From positions 1 to 64,000 of the forward strand of contig NZ_JAKLTM010000004.1 in NCBI RefSeq assembly GCF_022012305.1: a stretch of 64,000 bases of DNA, read 5' to 3'. The position numbers and the translations under genes are program-made. The notes under the pieces were generated by a model. That model ran no database searches and had not been told where the DNA came from. It saw only the letters and a list, made by a program, of their open reading frames with translations. Every line of letters starts with the position of its first letter. Position 1 is the stretch's first letter. Of the stretch, positions 1 to 8,281 are shown one piece after another. The DNA comes from Ramlibacter paludis. Lineage in GTDB: Bacteria; Pseudomonadota; Gammaproteobacteria; Burkholderiales; Burkholderiaceae_C.

Positions 1-120
1 GGGGAGCGGGGAACCGGTGGCTGCGTAGGCCGTGGTGAGCCCGCAGGCGAACCGCGGCATGTGTGGCGGGCACGGAACACTGGAAGTGCCAAGCCCAGCC
101 GTCGCGTTCACAATCCGGGC

Positions 121-666
121 ATGGCCCTGAAGCTGTTCCGCACCACAGGCTACTCCACCCTGCTCATGCCCGGCGAGCAGCGCCAGTCGCTGCATCCCGG
201 CTGGCTGGTGGCGCTCGCCAGCCTGTGGATCGCGCTGGCCTGCAACGCGGGCCTGTGGCGGCTGCCGGCCGCCCCCGAGACCCTGCGGTCCGTGCTGGCG
301 ACCGCCCTGCTCCTGGGCGGCGGCAGCGGCGCCATCCTCAGCCTGCTCGGCTGGCGGCGCACCATCCGCCTGGCCATCACCCTCATGGTCGCCGCCGCGG
401 CGCTGATCGCCTGCGGCCTCTGGGTGCAAGGACTCCCCATCGAAACGCTTTGGCAGCAGCGTCCCCGCACCCTGCTGCCGCCCTGGCCCAGCTTCATGGG
501 CTGGCAGGTGCCGACGCTGATGCTGGTGCTGGCCGTCGTGCCCATCGTCTGGGTCTGGAACCTGCCGCTGCGGCGCCTGCGCGGACCGGAGCAGCTGCAG
601 GCGAACGTGTCCGGCGCGATCTTCGGCGCCGCGCTGTTCGGCGCGGGCGCCTTCCTCATCCCCTGA
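121..666 (+). CDS. Multi-pass membrane protein resembling the N-terminal domain of EptA phosphoethanolamine transferases
   Basis: About 181 residues if started at the ATG at 121; an in-frame ATG at 61 would add an N-terminus rich in Arg and Pro that does not look like protein. About five hydrophobic segments are visible (near residues 25-45, 57-77, 82-102, 120-140 and 160-180). The pattern of a Trp/Cys/Asn-containing first helix (ALACNAGLWR) and a basic PLRR after a late helix resembles the membrane domain that precedes the sulfatase-fold catalytic domain in lipid A phosphoethanolamine transferases (EptA_N). The catalytic domain is absent: the gene stops after the membrane part, and the next gene runs the other way from 670. 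It may be a standalone membrane protein of unknown function or a decayed transferase. The family resemblance is moderate and the function is not inferred. Confidence 0.55.
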   Translation: MALKLFRTTGYSTLLMPGEQRQSLHPGWLVALASLWIALACNAGLWRLPAAPETLRSVLATALLLGGGSGAILSLLGWRRTIRLAITLMVAAAALIACGLWVQGLPIETLWQQRPRTLLPPWPSFMGWQVPTLMLVLAVVPIVWVWNLPLRRLRGPEQLQANVSGAIFGAALFGAGAFLIP

Positions 667-669
667 TCC

Positions 670-1794
670 TCAGAACAGGTGGCCTTGCCCCGCCACCGAC
701 GGCGGCCGGAACAGGTCGGTCGGAAAGCGCGGCCGCTCCCGCTTGGCGTTGAAGCCGATGCGGTTCACCGCCTTCTGGAAGCGCTGCCCGATCAGCGTGG
801 CCCAGGTTCCCGAGCCCTTCATCCGCGTCGCGAAGTCGCTGTCGTAGTCCTTGCCGCCGCGCATTTCCTGGATGCGATGCATCACGCGCGCGGCCCGCTG
901 CGGGTAGTGCAGCTCCAGCCACTGCTTGAACAGCGGCGCCACCTCCCAGGGCAGCCGGATCACGTGGTAGAAGGCCTCGCGCGCGCCCGCGTCCCACGCC
1001 GCTTCCAGCACCTGCTCCATGTCGTCGTTGAGGAAGGGGATCTGCGGCGCCAGGCTCACGCCGCAGGGAATGCCGTGCTCGGCCAGCGTCTTCAGCGTGC
1101 GCAGGCGGCGGTGCGGCGCGGCTGCGCGCGGCTCGAGCTTGCGCGCCAGGTCGGCATCGAGCGTCGTGATCGTCACGTAGACGGCGGCCAGGCCTTTCGC
1201 GGCCATCGGCGCGATCAGGTCGAGGTCGCGCTCCACGCCGCTGGACTTGCTCACCAGCGCGAAAGGATGGTTGGTCTCGTGCATCACCTCGATCAGCCCG
1301 CGCGTGAGGCGCAGGTCGCGCTCCACCGGCTGGTAGCAATCGGTGGCGGTGCCGATGGCGATCAGCTGCGGCACGTAGCCCCGGCGGCCCATCTCCTGCC
1401 GCAGCAGGTCCACCGCGTTGCGCTTGGCGATGATCTTGGTCTCGAAGTCGAGGCCGGGCGACAGGTTCAGGTAGCTGTGCGTAGGCCGGGCGTAGCAGTA
1501 GATGCAGCCGTGCTCGCAGCCGCGGTACGGATTGATCGAGCGGTCGAAGTAGATGTCCGGCGAGTCGTTGCTGGCGATGATGCTTTTCGCCGTCTCCCAG
1601 ATCACCTGCGTGGGTGGCGGGCCGGCGGGACCTTCCTCCTCGCCGGAAGCCTCCCAGCCGTCAGCGAAGGCTTCGCGCTGGTCCTTCTCGAAGCGGTGCG
1701 CGAGCCGCGTGGCGGCGCCGCGGCCCTTGAGGGCCTGCAGCGGGATGCGCACTTCGTCGACCGTGTTCGCGGTCGAGCGGTCGATACTGTTCAT
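670..1794 (-). CDS. PA0069-family radical SAM protein (SplB-like), probably SOS-regulated
   Basis: 374 residues. The radical SAM cluster motif CX3CX2C is at Cys93, Cys97 and Cys100 (RGCEHGCIYC), preceded by the family-typical DRSINPY. These proteins are relatives of spore photoproduct lyase (SplB); the reaction of the PA0069 type is not established to my knowledge. The same reading frame stays open upstream for another 1 kb, but that part is antisense to the nitronate monooxygenase gene and is a shadow. The ATG at 1794 is chosen because it begins a sensible N-terminus. It lies inside a 26-bp palindrome that contains a LexA-type operator, so transcription is expected to be repressed by LexA and induced by DNA damage. 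From memory, the Pseudomonas aeruginosa homologue PA0069 belongs to the LexA regulon, which fits. A role in DNA damage tolerance is inferred. Confidence 0.88.
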   Translation of the reverse strand: MNSIDRSTANTVDEVRIPLQALKGRGAATRLAHRFEKDQREAFADGWEASGEEEGPAGPPPTQVIWETAKSIIASNDSPDIYFDRSINPYRGCEHGCIYCYARPTHSYLNLSPGLDFETKIIAKRNAVDLLRQEMGRRGYVPQLIAIGTATDCYQPVERDLRLTRGLIEVMHETNHPFALVSKSSGVERDLDLIAPMAAKGLAAVYVTITTLDADLARKLEPRAAAPHRRLRTLKTLAEHGIPCGVSLAPQIPFLNDDMEQVLEAAWDAGAREAFYHVIRLPWEVAPLFKQWLELHYPQRAARVMHRIQEMRGGKDYDSDFATRMKGSGTWATLIGQRFQKAVNRIGFNAKRERPRFPTDLFRPPSVAGQGHLF

Positions 1795-1807
1795 GCATAC
1801 AGTATCG
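1782..1807. promoter_or_regulatory. LexA (SOS) operator over the radical SAM start codon
   Basis: A palindrome with perfect 9-base arms (CGATACTGT and ACAGTATCG) around 8 central bases. The core at 1785-1804, TACTGTTCATGCATACAGTA, has the CTGT-N8-ACAG form of the LexA box used by gamma- and betaproteobacteria, including the flanking TA/TA. The ATG of the leftward radical SAM gene (1792-1794) is in the centre, so bound LexA would cover the start of transcription or translation. The match is direct; the regulation is inferred. Confidence 0.85.
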
Positions 1808-1832
1808 CACCAAGGGCGGTGAAAGAAAAGGC

Positions 1833-2804
1833 CTAGGCCGTGGCCAGGTTGGGCAGGCCGAGCCGCCCGCGCGCTTCCTGGTACTCGCGCTTCAGGCGCG
1901 CGACGAAATCGGCGGTGTGCGCGATCTCGGTGACCGCGCCGATGCCCTGCCCGCAGCCCCAGATGTCCTTCCAGGCCTTCTTGGCGTCGCCGCCGAAGCT
2001 CATCTTGCTGGGATCGCTTTCCGGCAGCTTGTCCGGATCCAGCCCCGCCGCAACGATGCTCGGCTTGAGGTAGTTGCCGTGCACGCCGGTGAAGAGGTTC
2101 GAGTAGACGATGTCGTCGGAGCTGCACTCCACGATCGCGCGCTTGTAGTCTTCGCTGGCGCGGGCTTCGTGGGTCGCGATGAAGGCCGAGCCGATGTACG
2201 CGAAGTCCGCGCCCATGGCCTGCGCGGCCAGCACAGCGCCACCCGTCGCGATGGAGCCCGAGAGCGCCACCGGGCCGTCGAACCACTGGCGGATTTCCTG
2301 GATCAGGGCGAAGGGGCTCTTCACGCCGGCATGGCCGCCCGCGCCCGCGGCCACCGCGATCAGGCCGTCGGCGCCCTTCTCGATCGCCTTGCGGGCGAAC
2401 ATGTTGTTGATGATGTCGTGCAGCACGACGCCGCCATAGGAATGGATCGCGTCGTTGACGTCGGTGCGCGCGCCGAGCGAGGTGATGACCACCGGCACCT
2501 TGTGGCGCACGACGACTTCCATGTCGTGCTCGAGGCGGTCGTTGCTCTTGTGCACGATCTGGTTGATCGCGTACGGCGCGGCCTTGCGCTCGGGATGCGC
2601 CTTGTCGTGCGCCGCCAGCGCCTCGTTGATCTCGTGCAGCCACTCGTCCAGCTGCGACGCGGGCCGCGCATTCAACGCGGGCATCGAGCCGACGACGCCC
2701 GCCTTGCACTGTTCGATCACCAGCTTGGGCGTGCTGACGATGAACATCGGCGAGGCGATGACCGGCAGGGGCAGGTTTTGCAGGACGGGCGGCAGGCGGG
2801 ACAT
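1833..2804 (-). CDS. Nitronate monooxygenase family flavoprotein
   Basis: 323 residues, normal for the family, forming an FMN-binding TIM barrel. Visible landmarks are the N-terminal PVIASPMF, the AGAGGHAG segment around residues 153-160 with the family His158, and a phosphate-binding region GSIATGGAVLAA near 183-194. Family members oxidise alkyl nitronates such as propionate-3-nitronate to carbonyl compounds, and many act on unknown natural substrates. The gene is read leftward, 84 bases after the acyl-CoA dehydrogenase gene, with a long hairpin between them, so it may be only partly cotranscribed. A purine-rich GGAG lies a few bases before the ATG. The family is clear; the substrate is unknown. 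Confidence 0.87.
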   Translation of the reverse strand: MSRLPPVLQNLPLPVIASPMFIVSTPKLVIEQCKAGVVGSMPALNARPASQLDEWLHEINEALAAHDKAHPERKAAPYAINQIVHKSNDRLEHDMEVVVRHKVPVVITSLGARTDVNDAIHSYGGVVLHDIINNMFARKAIEKGADGLIAVAAGAGGHAGVKSPFALIQEIRQWFDGPVALSGSIATGGAVLAAQAMGADFAYIGSAFIATHEARASEDYKRAIVECSSDDIVYSNLFTGVHGNYLKPSIVAAGLDPDKLPESDPSKMSFGGDAKKAWKDIWGCGQGIGAVTEIAHTADFVARLKREYQEARGRLGLPNLATA

Positions 2805-2824
2805 CGGGGCTCCGGTTCGGGGGA

Positions 2825-2881
2825 GCCGGGGTTGCCACCCCGGCCTACAAGGGATCGGTAGGCCGGGGTGGAAACCCCGGC
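2825..2881. repeat. Long intergenic inverted repeat (REP-like palindrome or terminator)
   Basis: Two 23-base arms, 2825-2847 and 2859-2881, are inverse complements with a single mismatch around an 11-base loop (CAAGGGATCGG). Each arm contains a nested smaller palindrome (CCGGGG...CCCCGG), the look of a dispersed extragenic palindrome. It fills most of the gap between the acyl-CoA dehydrogenase and nitronate monooxygenase genes. There is no T-tract on either side, so a factor-independent terminator is less likely than an mRNA-stabilising or REP-type element. Confidence 0.75.
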
Positions 2882-2888
2882 TGCGGGC

Positions 2889-4679
2889 TCAGAACGCTTC
2901 CAGCGGCAGCGCGGTCACGCTGTCCGCGCCTTCGACGATCGCATCGCGCAGGCCCGGCACGCGGGAAAGGATGTGGTCGCCGTAGAAGCGCGCGGTGGCG
3001 ATCTTCGCCTGCATGAAGGCGGTGTCCTGTCCCTTTTGCAACAGGTCTTCGGCCACCAGCAGCGCGCGCGCCATCTGCCAGCCCGCCACCAGGTTGCCGG
3101 CCAGCATCAGGTAAGGCACGGAGCCGGCGAACACGGCGTTCGGCGAGCCCTTGCTTTCCTTCGCCACGAAGGCCACCACGTCGAGGAAAGCCTTGCGCGC
3201 CGCAGTGAGGCGCTTGGCCATGGCCCGCGCCGCCACGCTGTCACGCTTGGCGAGTTCGCCTTCGGTCTTCTCGACCTGCGCGGCGATGCCTTGCGCGACC
3301 TGGCCGCCATCGCGCGCCGTCTTGCGGCCCACGAGGTCGTTGGCCTGGATCGCGGTCGTGCCTTCGTAGATGGTGAGGATCTTGGCGTCGCGGTAGTACT
3401 GTGCCGCGCCGGTCTCCTCGATGAAGCCCATGCCGCCGTGCACCTGCACGCCCAGGGAAGTGACTTCCAGGCTCATCTCGGTGCTGTAGCCCTTCACCAG
3501 CGGCACCAGGAATTCGTAGAAGGCCTGGTTCTGCTGGCGCACGCCTGCATCCGGATGGTGGTGCGCGGCGTCGTAGGCGGCCGCGGCCACGCTGGCCATC
3601 GCGCGGCAGCCTTCGGTGAGCGCGCGCATCGTCATGAGCATGCGGCGCACGTCGGGGTGATGGATGATCGTGGCGGAACCGGCCACCGAGCCGTCGACCG
3701 GGCGCGACTGCACGCGGTCGTTCGCATAGGCCACCGCCTTCTGGTAGGCGCGCTCGGCGACCGCGATGCCTTGCACGCCGACGGCATAGCGGGCGGCGTT
3801 CATCATGATGAACATGTACTCGAGGCCGCGGTTCTCCTGGCCGACAAGATACCCGATGGCGCCGCCATGATCGCCGTATTGCAGCACCGCGGTCGGCGAG
3901 GCCTTGATGCCCAGCTTGTGCTCGATGCTGACGCAGTGCACGTCGTTGCGCGCGCCGAGCGAGCCGTCCTTGTTCACCAGGAACTTGGGCACCACGAACA
4001 GGCTGATGCCCTTCACGCCTTCCGGCGCGCCGGCCACGCGGGCCAGCACCAGGTGCACGATGTTCTCCGCCATGTCGTGCTCGCCGTAGGTGATGAAGAT
4101 CTTGGTGCCGAACACCTTGTACGTGCCGTCCGGCTGCGGCTCGGCGCGGCTGCGCACCAGCGCGAGGTCGCTGCCGGCCTGCGGCTCGGTGAGGTTCATG
4201 GTGCCGGTCCACTCGCCGCTCACCAGCTTTTCCAGGTAGATCGCCTTGAGGTCGTCGGAGCCCGCCGTCAGCAGCGCCTCGGTGGCGCCATCGGTCAGCA
4301 GCGGGCACAGGGCGAAACTCAGGTTCGCCGAATTCAGCATCTCGATGCAGGCCGCCGCGATGGTCTTGGGCAGCGCCTGGCCGCCGAACTCCGCGGGATG
4401 CTGCAGCGCCTGCCAGCCGCCTTCGACGTACTGGCGATAGGCTTCCTTGAAGCCCGGCGTGGTGGTGACCTGGCCGTCCTTCCAGCTCGAAGGATTGCGG
4501 TCGCCATCGACGTTCAGCGGCGCCACCACGCCTTCGTTCAGCTTGGCGCACTCCTCGAGCACGGCCTGGGCGGTTTCGAGGCCGGCCTCCTCGAAGCCGG
4601 GCAGCTGGGCGACCTGTTCGATGCGGGCGAGGTGCTCGATGTCGAACAGCATGTCCTTGAGGGGGGCGCGGTAGGTCAT
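2889..4679 (-). CDS. Acyl-CoA dehydrogenase, long form with extra C-terminal domain (DmdC/FadE-like)
   Basis: 596 residues, the size of the FAD-dependent acyl-CoA dehydrogenase subgroup with an added helical C-terminal domain, which includes 3-methylmercaptopropionyl-CoA dehydrogenase DmdC. Seen: the flavin/substrate segment [15 protein letters not shown] (about 159-173), the RYAVGVQG helix near 297-304, [11 protein letters not shown] near 412-422, and the catalytic-base region [12 protein letters not shown] with Glu439. It would oxidise an acyl-CoA thioester and pass electrons to the electron transfer flavoprotein encoded just upstream (etfB-etfA, same strand, 99-base gap). Substrate chain length cannot be told from sequence; a fatty-acid role is at least as likely as a methylmercaptopropionate role. 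The start is supported by GGAG about 6 bases ahead. Confidence 0.9.
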   Translation of the reverse strand: MTYRAPLKDMLFDIEHLARIEQVAQLPGFEEAGLETAQAVLEECAKLNEGVVAPLNVDGDRNPSSWKDGQVTTTPGFKEAYRQYVEGGWQALQHPAEFGGQALPKTIAAACIEMLNSANLSFALCPLLTDGATEALLTAGSDDLKAIYLEKLVSGEWTGTMNLTEPQAGSDLALVRSRAEPQPDGTYKVFGTKIFITYGEHDMAENIVHLVLARVAGAPEGVKGISLFVVPKFLVNKDGSLGARNDVHCVSIEHKLGIKASPTAVLQYGDHGGAIGYLVGQENRGLEYMFIMMNAARYAVGVQGIAVAERAYQKAVAYANDRVQSRPVDGSVAGSATIIHHPDVRRMLMTMRALTEGCRAMASVAAAAYDAAHHHPDAGVRQQNQAFYEFLVPLVKGYSTEMSLEVTSLGVQVHGGMGFIEETGAAQYYRDAKILTIYEGTTAIQANDLVGRKTARDGGQVAQGIAAQVEKTEGELAKRDSVAARAMAKRLTAARKAFLDVVAFVAKESKGSPNAVFAGSVPYLMLAGNLVAGWQMARALLVAEDLLQKGQDTAFMQAKIATARFYGDHILSRVPGLRDAIVEGADSVTALPLEAF

Positions 4680-4736
4680 GGAATTCTCCTGGGGGAATGC
4701 GGGGGAAGCCGCGATCTTCGCGGGCCTCCCCGGGAA

Positions 4737-4778
4737 GCACCCTCCTCGCGGCGGGGAGGGTGCGCGCCTGGCAGGCGC
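4737..4778. terminator. Two adjacent hairpins between etfA and the acyl-CoA dehydrogenase gene
   Basis: GCACCCTCC (4737-4745) pairs with GGAGGGTGC (4755-4763), and GCGCCTG (4764-4770) pairs with CAGGCGC (4772-4778), ending directly at the etfA stop codon. No U-tract follows on the leftward transcript. This could be a weak attenuator or a 3'-end-stabilising structure that sets etfAB expression apart from the downstream dehydrogenase. Confidence 0.3.
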
Positions 4779-5711
4779 CTAGAGCTTCTCGATCAGTTCC
4801 GGCACGGCCGTGAACAGGTCGGCCACCAGGCCGTAGTCGGCCACGCTGAAGATCGGCGCTTCCTCGTCCTTGTTGATCGCGACGATCACCTTGGAGTCCT
4901 TCATGCCGGCCAGGTGCTGGATGGCGCCGGAGATGCCGCAGGCGATGTACAGCTGCGGGGCGACGATCTTGCCGGTCTGGCCCACCTGGAAGTCGTTGGG
5001 CGCGTAGCCGGCGTCGACCGCGGCGCGCGAGGCGCCGATGGCGGCGCCCAGCTTGTCGGCCAGCGGCTCCAGCACTTCGTGGAACTTCTCGCTGGAGCCG
5101 AGCGCGCGGCCGCCGGAGACGATCACCTTGGCGGCGGTCAGCTCGGGACGGTCGCTCTTGGCGATTTCCTGGCCGACGAAGCTGCTCTTGCCGCTGTCGG
5201 CAACGCTGCTGGCGGTCTCCACGGAGGCGCTGCCACCGGTGGCGGCCGCCGGGTCGAAGCCGGTCGTGCGCACCGTGATCACCTTGGTCGCGTCCGCGCT
5301 CTGCACGATCGCGATGGCGTTGCCGGCGTAGATCGGGCGCTCGAAGGTGTCGGGGCTGTCGACCTTGGTGATGTCCGAGATCTGCGCGACGTCCAGCTTG
5401 GCGGCCACGCGCGGGGCCACGTTCTTGCCGGCGGCGGTGGCGGGGAAGAGGATGTGCGAGTAGTCCTTGGCGATCGCCAGCACCTGCGCGGCAATGTTCT
5501 CGGCCAGGAAGTGCTCGAACTGCGCGCCGTCGGCATGGATCACCTTGGAGACGCCGGCGATCTGCGCGGCGGCCTTGGCGGCCTCGCCGGCATTGGCGCC
5601 GGCGACCAGCACGTGGACGTCACCGCCGCACTTCGCGGCCGCGGTCACGGTGTTCAGGGTCGCGCCCTTGATGGACGCGTTGTCGTGTTCTGCAATTACC
5701 AGGGAAGCCAT
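4779..5711 (-). CDS. etfA: Electron transfer flavoprotein alpha subunit
   Basis: 310 residues, standard length. The C-terminal FAD domain carries the ETF-alpha signature region [19 protein letters not shown] (about 240-258), followed by [24 protein letters not shown]. The N-terminal half is the Rossmann-like domain shared with the beta subunit. With EtfB it forms a soluble heterodimer that collects electrons from acyl-CoA dehydrogenases and hands them to ETF:quinone oxidoreductase, which is not in this window. The start codon is two bases after the etfB stop, so the two are translated from one message; the dehydrogenase gene follows downstream. Confidence 0.97.
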   Translation of the reverse strand: MASLVIAEHDNASIKGATLNTVTAAAKCGGDVHVLVAGANAGEAAKAAAQIAGVSKVIHADGAQFEHFLAENIAAQVLAIAKDYSHILFPATAAGKNVAPRVAAKLDVAQISDITKVDSPDTFERPIYAGNAIAIVQSADATKVITVRTTGFDPAAATGGSASVETASSVADSGKSSFVGQEIAKSDRPELTAAKVIVSGGRALGSSEKFHEVLEPLADKLGAAIGASRAAVDAGYAPNDFQVGQTGKIVAPQLYIACGISGAIQHLAGMKDSKVIVAINKDEEAPIFSVADYGLVADLFTAVPELIEKL

Positions 5712-5712
5712 C

Positions 5713-6462
5713 TCAGATCACCTTCGCTTCGTTCTTCAGCTTGGCGACCAGCGTCGCCACGTCCGGCACCTTGACACCGGCGCCGCGCTTGGCGGGCTCG
5801 GTCACCTTCAGCGTCTTCAGCCGCGGCTTGACGTCCACGCCCAGGTCCTCGGGCTTGACGGTGTCCAGCTGCTTCTTCTTCGCCTTCATGATGTTGGGCA
5901 GCGTCACGTAGCGCGGCTCGTTCAGGCGCAGGTCGGTGGTGATCACCGCCGGCAGCGAGATGGAGATCGTCTCCAGGCCGCCGTCGACTTCACGCGTGAC
6001 CTTGGCCTTGCCGTCGGCCACTTCGACCTTGGACGCGAAGGTGGCCTGCGGCAGGTCCAGCAGCGCCGCGAGCATCTGGCCGGTCTGGTTGCAGTCGTCG
6101 TCGATCGCCTGCTTGCCCAGGATCACCAGGCCGGGCTGCTCCTTGTCGAACAGCGCCTTCAGCAGCTTGGCCACCGCCAGCGGCTGCAGTTCCTCGTCGG
6201 TCTGCACCAGGATCGCGCGGTCGGCGCCGATGGCCATCGCAGTGCGCAGGGTTTCCTGGCACTGCTGCACGCCGCAGGACACGGCGATCACCTCGGTGAC
6301 CACGCCCTTCTCCTTCAGCCGCACGGCCTCCTCGACGGCGATCTCGTCGAAGGGGTTCATGCTCATTTTCACGTTGGCGATGTCCACACCCGTGTTGTCC
6401 GACTTGACCCGGACCTTCACGTTGTAGTCCACCACCCGCTTGACCGGGACCAGGACCTTCAT
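5713..6462 (-). CDS. etfB: Electron transfer flavoprotein beta subunit
   Basis: 249 residues from the ATG at 6462 ([20 protein letters not shown]). An upstream in-frame ATG would add 26 residues that run through the promoter palindrome, so it is rejected. It contains the AMP-binding fold and, near the C-terminus, [17 protein letters not shown], the recognition-loop region that docks on dehydrogenases in ETF-beta. It is the first gene of the etfB-etfA-dehydrogenase series. Two palindromic operator candidates (6505-6516 and 6582-6605) and a TATAAT-like element lie upstream, suggesting regulation by acyl-CoA-responsive repressors. Confidence 0.97.
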   Translation of the reverse strand: MKVLVPVKRVVDYNVKVRVKSDNTGVDIANVKMSMNPFDEIAVEEAVRLKEKGVVTEVIAVSCGVQQCQETLRTAMAIGADRAILVQTDEELQPLAVAKLLKALFDKEQPGLVILGKQAIDDDCNQTGQMLAALLDLPQATFASKVEVADGKAKVTREVDGGLETISISLPAVITTDLRLNEPRYVTLPNIMKAKKKQLDTVKPEDLGVDVKPRLKTLKVTEPAKRGAGVKVPDVATLVAKLKNEAKVI

Positions 6463-6498
6463 GCTCGGCGCTCCAAAGAGAGAGTTGGGAATTGAGGA

Positions 6499-6516
6499 AT
6501 TGACGTTTACGTAAAC
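6499..6516. promoter_or_regulatory. Operator candidate upstream of etfB, LiuR-like
   Basis: A perfect 12-base palindrome GTTTACGTAAAC (6505-6516) extended on one side to ATTGACGTTTACGTAAAC. This resembles the motif reported for the MerR-family regulator LiuR, which controls branched-chain amino acid and acyl-CoA catabolism genes in proteobacteria; the resemblance is recalled, not computed. It sits about 40 bases before the etfB ATG, inside the untranslated leader if the TATAAT at 6609-6614 is the -10. Confidence 0.5.
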
Positions 6517-6581
6517 TGGAATTCTATGCGGGGCCCGCACCCCGATTCTCGGCGTCCCCTGCGAAGAAGGGGCGTCACGCC

Positions 6582-6614
6582 AAAAAAGAACGATCGTGCT
6601 TTTTTCGCATTATA
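6582..6614 (-). promoter_or_regulatory. etfBA promoter candidate with an overlapping TetR-type palindrome
   Basis: Read leftward, TATAAT occurs at 6614-6609, a perfect -10 hexamer, though no good -35 is placed 16-18 bases ahead. Immediately downstream, covering the expected transcription start, is a 24-base palindrome at 6582-6605 (six A, GAACGATCGTGC, six T) with one mismatch pair and a CGATCG centre. Such A/T-flanked GAACGATCGTTC-like palindromes are typical of TetR-family repressors of fatty-acid genes in Burkholderiales (FadP-like, from memory). The rightward TRAP gene begins about 90 bases on the other side and could share it. Confidence 0.45.
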
Positions 6615-6693
6615 GGCCCTCGGGTAAGTCAGGACCAGTGCGCGCGGCCCCCGCGCTTACAGTTGCTCGCACTCACAAAACGGAGTTCGTTGG

Positions 6694-7710
6694 ATGAAAA
6701 GATCCCTGCTTTCCCTGGCGGCCGCCGCCGCGTTGTGCACCGCCGGCAGCGCGGGCGCGCAGACCGTGCTCACCCTGTCCAGCTGGGTTCCGCCCACGCA
6801 CTCCCTGACCATCGCCCAGTCCGAATGGTGCGACCTGGTGGCGAAGAACAGCGGCAACAAGATCAAGTGCAACCTGCTGCCGCGCGCCGTGGCCAACCCG
6901 CCCGGCACCTTCGACGCCGTCAAGAACGGCCTGGCCGACGTCTCCTTCACCGTGCACGGCTACACGCCGGGCCGCTTCGTGCTGACCCAGATGGCGGAGT
7001 TCCCCTTCCTGGGCGACAGCGCCGAGCCGCTGTCGGTGGCCTTCAACAAGGTCGCCATGAAGTACCCGCAGTTCGGCAAGGAGCACCAGGGCGTGCACGT
7101 GCTGGCCTACTTCACGCACGGCCCCGGCATCGTCTTCAACACCAAGCACCCGGTGACCAAGGTGGAAGACCTGACGGGCCTGAAGTGGCGCGTGGGCGGC
7201 GGCATGGTCAACGAGATCTCCAAGACCCTGGGCATGAACGTCACGCTCAAGCCCGCACCCGATTCCTACGAGCTGCTCTCCGGCGGCGTGATGGACGGCA
7301 CGCTGTTCCCGGCGGAGTCGACCGAGTCCTTCAAGATCGACAAGATCATCAAGTACGCCACCACCTTCCCGGGCGGCCTGTACAACACGAGCTTCGTCTT
7401 CATGATGAACCCGGCCAAGTACGACAAGCTCTCGCCCGACGAGAAGAAGGCCGTGGACGCCGCCTCCGGCGAAGTCGCCGCCCGCATCATGGGCCGCAAC
7501 TGGGACAAGGTCGACCGCCGCGCCTTCGCGCTCATGCAGGCCAACAACGTGCAGGTCACCAAGGCCGACGCCAAGTTCGTGGCCGACGTCAAGGCCAAGA
7601 CTTCGGCGCTGGAAGCCAAGTGGGTCAAGGATGCCGAAGCCAAGGGCCTGCCCAATGCCGACAAGGTGCTGGCCGAGTTCCGCTCCGAGATCGCCAAGGC
7701 TTCGAAGTAA
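6694..7710 (+). CDS. TRAP transporter substrate-binding protein, DctP family
   Basis: 338 residues with a clear Sec signal peptide (MKRSLLSLAAAAALCTAGSAGA, cut near residue 22), so periplasmic. The mature protein has the DctP pattern: an early AQSEWCDLVAKNSGNKIKC region, KNGLADVSF near 78-86, and a conserved FNTKHPVTKVEDLTGLKWR segment that in the family leads into the carboxylate-binding Arg. TRAP binding proteins deliver organic acids to the DctQ/DctM membrane pair encoded next. GGAG lies about 9 bases before the ATG. A perfect hairpin separates it from dctQ, which would favour higher production of the binding protein. The substrate is unknown. Confidence 0.93.
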   Translation: MKRSLLSLAAAAALCTAGSAGAQTVLTLSSWVPPTHSLTIAQSEWCDLVAKNSGNKIKCNLLPRAVANPPGTFDAVKNGLADVSFTVHGYTPGRFVLTQMAEFPFLGDSAEPLSVAFNKVAMKYPQFGKEHQGVHVLAYFTHGPGIVFNTKHPVTKVEDLTGLKWRVGGGMVNEISKTLGMNVTLKPAPDSYELLSGGVMDGTLFPAESTESFKIDKIIKYATTFPGGLYNTSFVFMMNPAKYDKLSPDEKKAVDAASGEVAARIMGRNWDKVDRRAFALMQANNVQVTKADAKFVADVKAKTSALEAKWVKDAEAKGLPNADKVLAEFRSEIAKASK

Positions 7711-7728
7711 GGCGCCATGCGGCGCGCG

Positions 7729-7759
7729 AGCGGCTTCCCGGCGCCGGGAAGCCGCTTTT
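7729..7759 (+). terminator. Hairpin between dctP-like and dctQ-like genes (partial terminator / attenuator)
   Basis: A perfect 28-base palindrome with abutting 14-base arms, 7729-7742 and 7743-7756, followed by a short T run (7756-7759). It lies 18 bases after the binding-protein stop codon and before the TTG of the small permease gene. A strong hairpin with a short U-tract fits partial termination or 3'-end protection, which would raise binding protein relative to permease. Confidence 0.65.
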
Positions 7760-7795
7760 CATCGTGGGCGCGGGCTGCCCTGACGGACGACTGAA

Positions 7796-8281
7796 TTGAA
7801 CAAGATCCTGGACCTCCTGTGCGGGCTGCTCTCGGGCATCGCGCTGTTCGCCATCATGGCGCTCACCTTCTTCGACGTGCTGGGGCGCAAGTTCGCCTCC
7901 AACTCCATTCCCGGCTCGCTCGAACTCACGGAGCTGCTGATGGTGGTGGTGATCTTCGGCGCGCTGCCGCTGGTGTCGCGCCGCGGCGAGCACGTGGAAT
8001 TCGACTCGCTCGATCCCTTCCTGCCGCACTGGGTGCGCCGGGCCCAGGCGGTCCTGGTGCACCTGTTCTGCGGCGCGCTGCTGCTGGGACTCGCCTGGCT
8101 GATGTGGCGCACCGGCACGCAGTTCGCCGTCAATGGCGAGACCACCGCGCAGCTGCACCTGGCGAAGGCGCCCTTCATCTACGGCATGGCGGTGCTGTGC
8201 GGGGTCACCGGCCTCGTGCACCTGGCGCTGCTGCGCGAGCCGCCGCCGGAACGCCTCGAAGGCGAAGGAGCCGCCCTGTGA
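7796..8281 (+). CDS. TRAP transporter small permease subunit, DctQ type
   Basis: 161 residues, with four hydrophobic segments as expected for the four-helix DctQ subunit. The segments cover roughly residues 10-30, 45-63, 85-105 and 128-148. Family landmarks seen are FFDVLGRKFASNSIPGSLELTELLM and the RRGEHVEFD stretch after the second helix. The start is a TTG at 7796; an in-frame stop only 15 bases upstream leaves no longer alternative. The stop overlaps the GTG of the large permease gene by four bases (GTGA), showing translational coupling. Confidence 0.9.
   Translation: MNKILDLLCGLLSGIALFAIMALTFFDVLGRKFASNSIPGSLELTELLMVVVIFGALPLVSRRGEHVEFDSLDPFLPHWVRRAQAVLVHLFCGALLLGLAWLMWRTGTQFAVNGETTAQLHLAKAPFIYGMAVLCGVTGLVHLALLREPPPERLEGEGAAL

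Noticed and set aside
1..120. A possible leftward gene start at position 60 (MPRFACGLTTAYAATGSPLP) or the tail of an upstream gene
   Set aside because: Only 20 codons are visible, no ribosome binding site was found, and no family is recognisable, so nothing is called.
1795..2838. An N-terminal extension that would fuse a 340-residue segment to the radical SAM protein
   Set aside because: This part of the frame overlaps the nitronate monooxygenase gene on the same strand in another frame and is Arg/Gly-rich nonsense; the ATG at 1794 gives the family-length protein.
2868..5774. A 968-codon rightward open frame
   Set aside because: It is antisense to the acyl-CoA dehydrogenase and etfA genes and has no recognisable domain; long antisense frames are a by-product of very high G+C.
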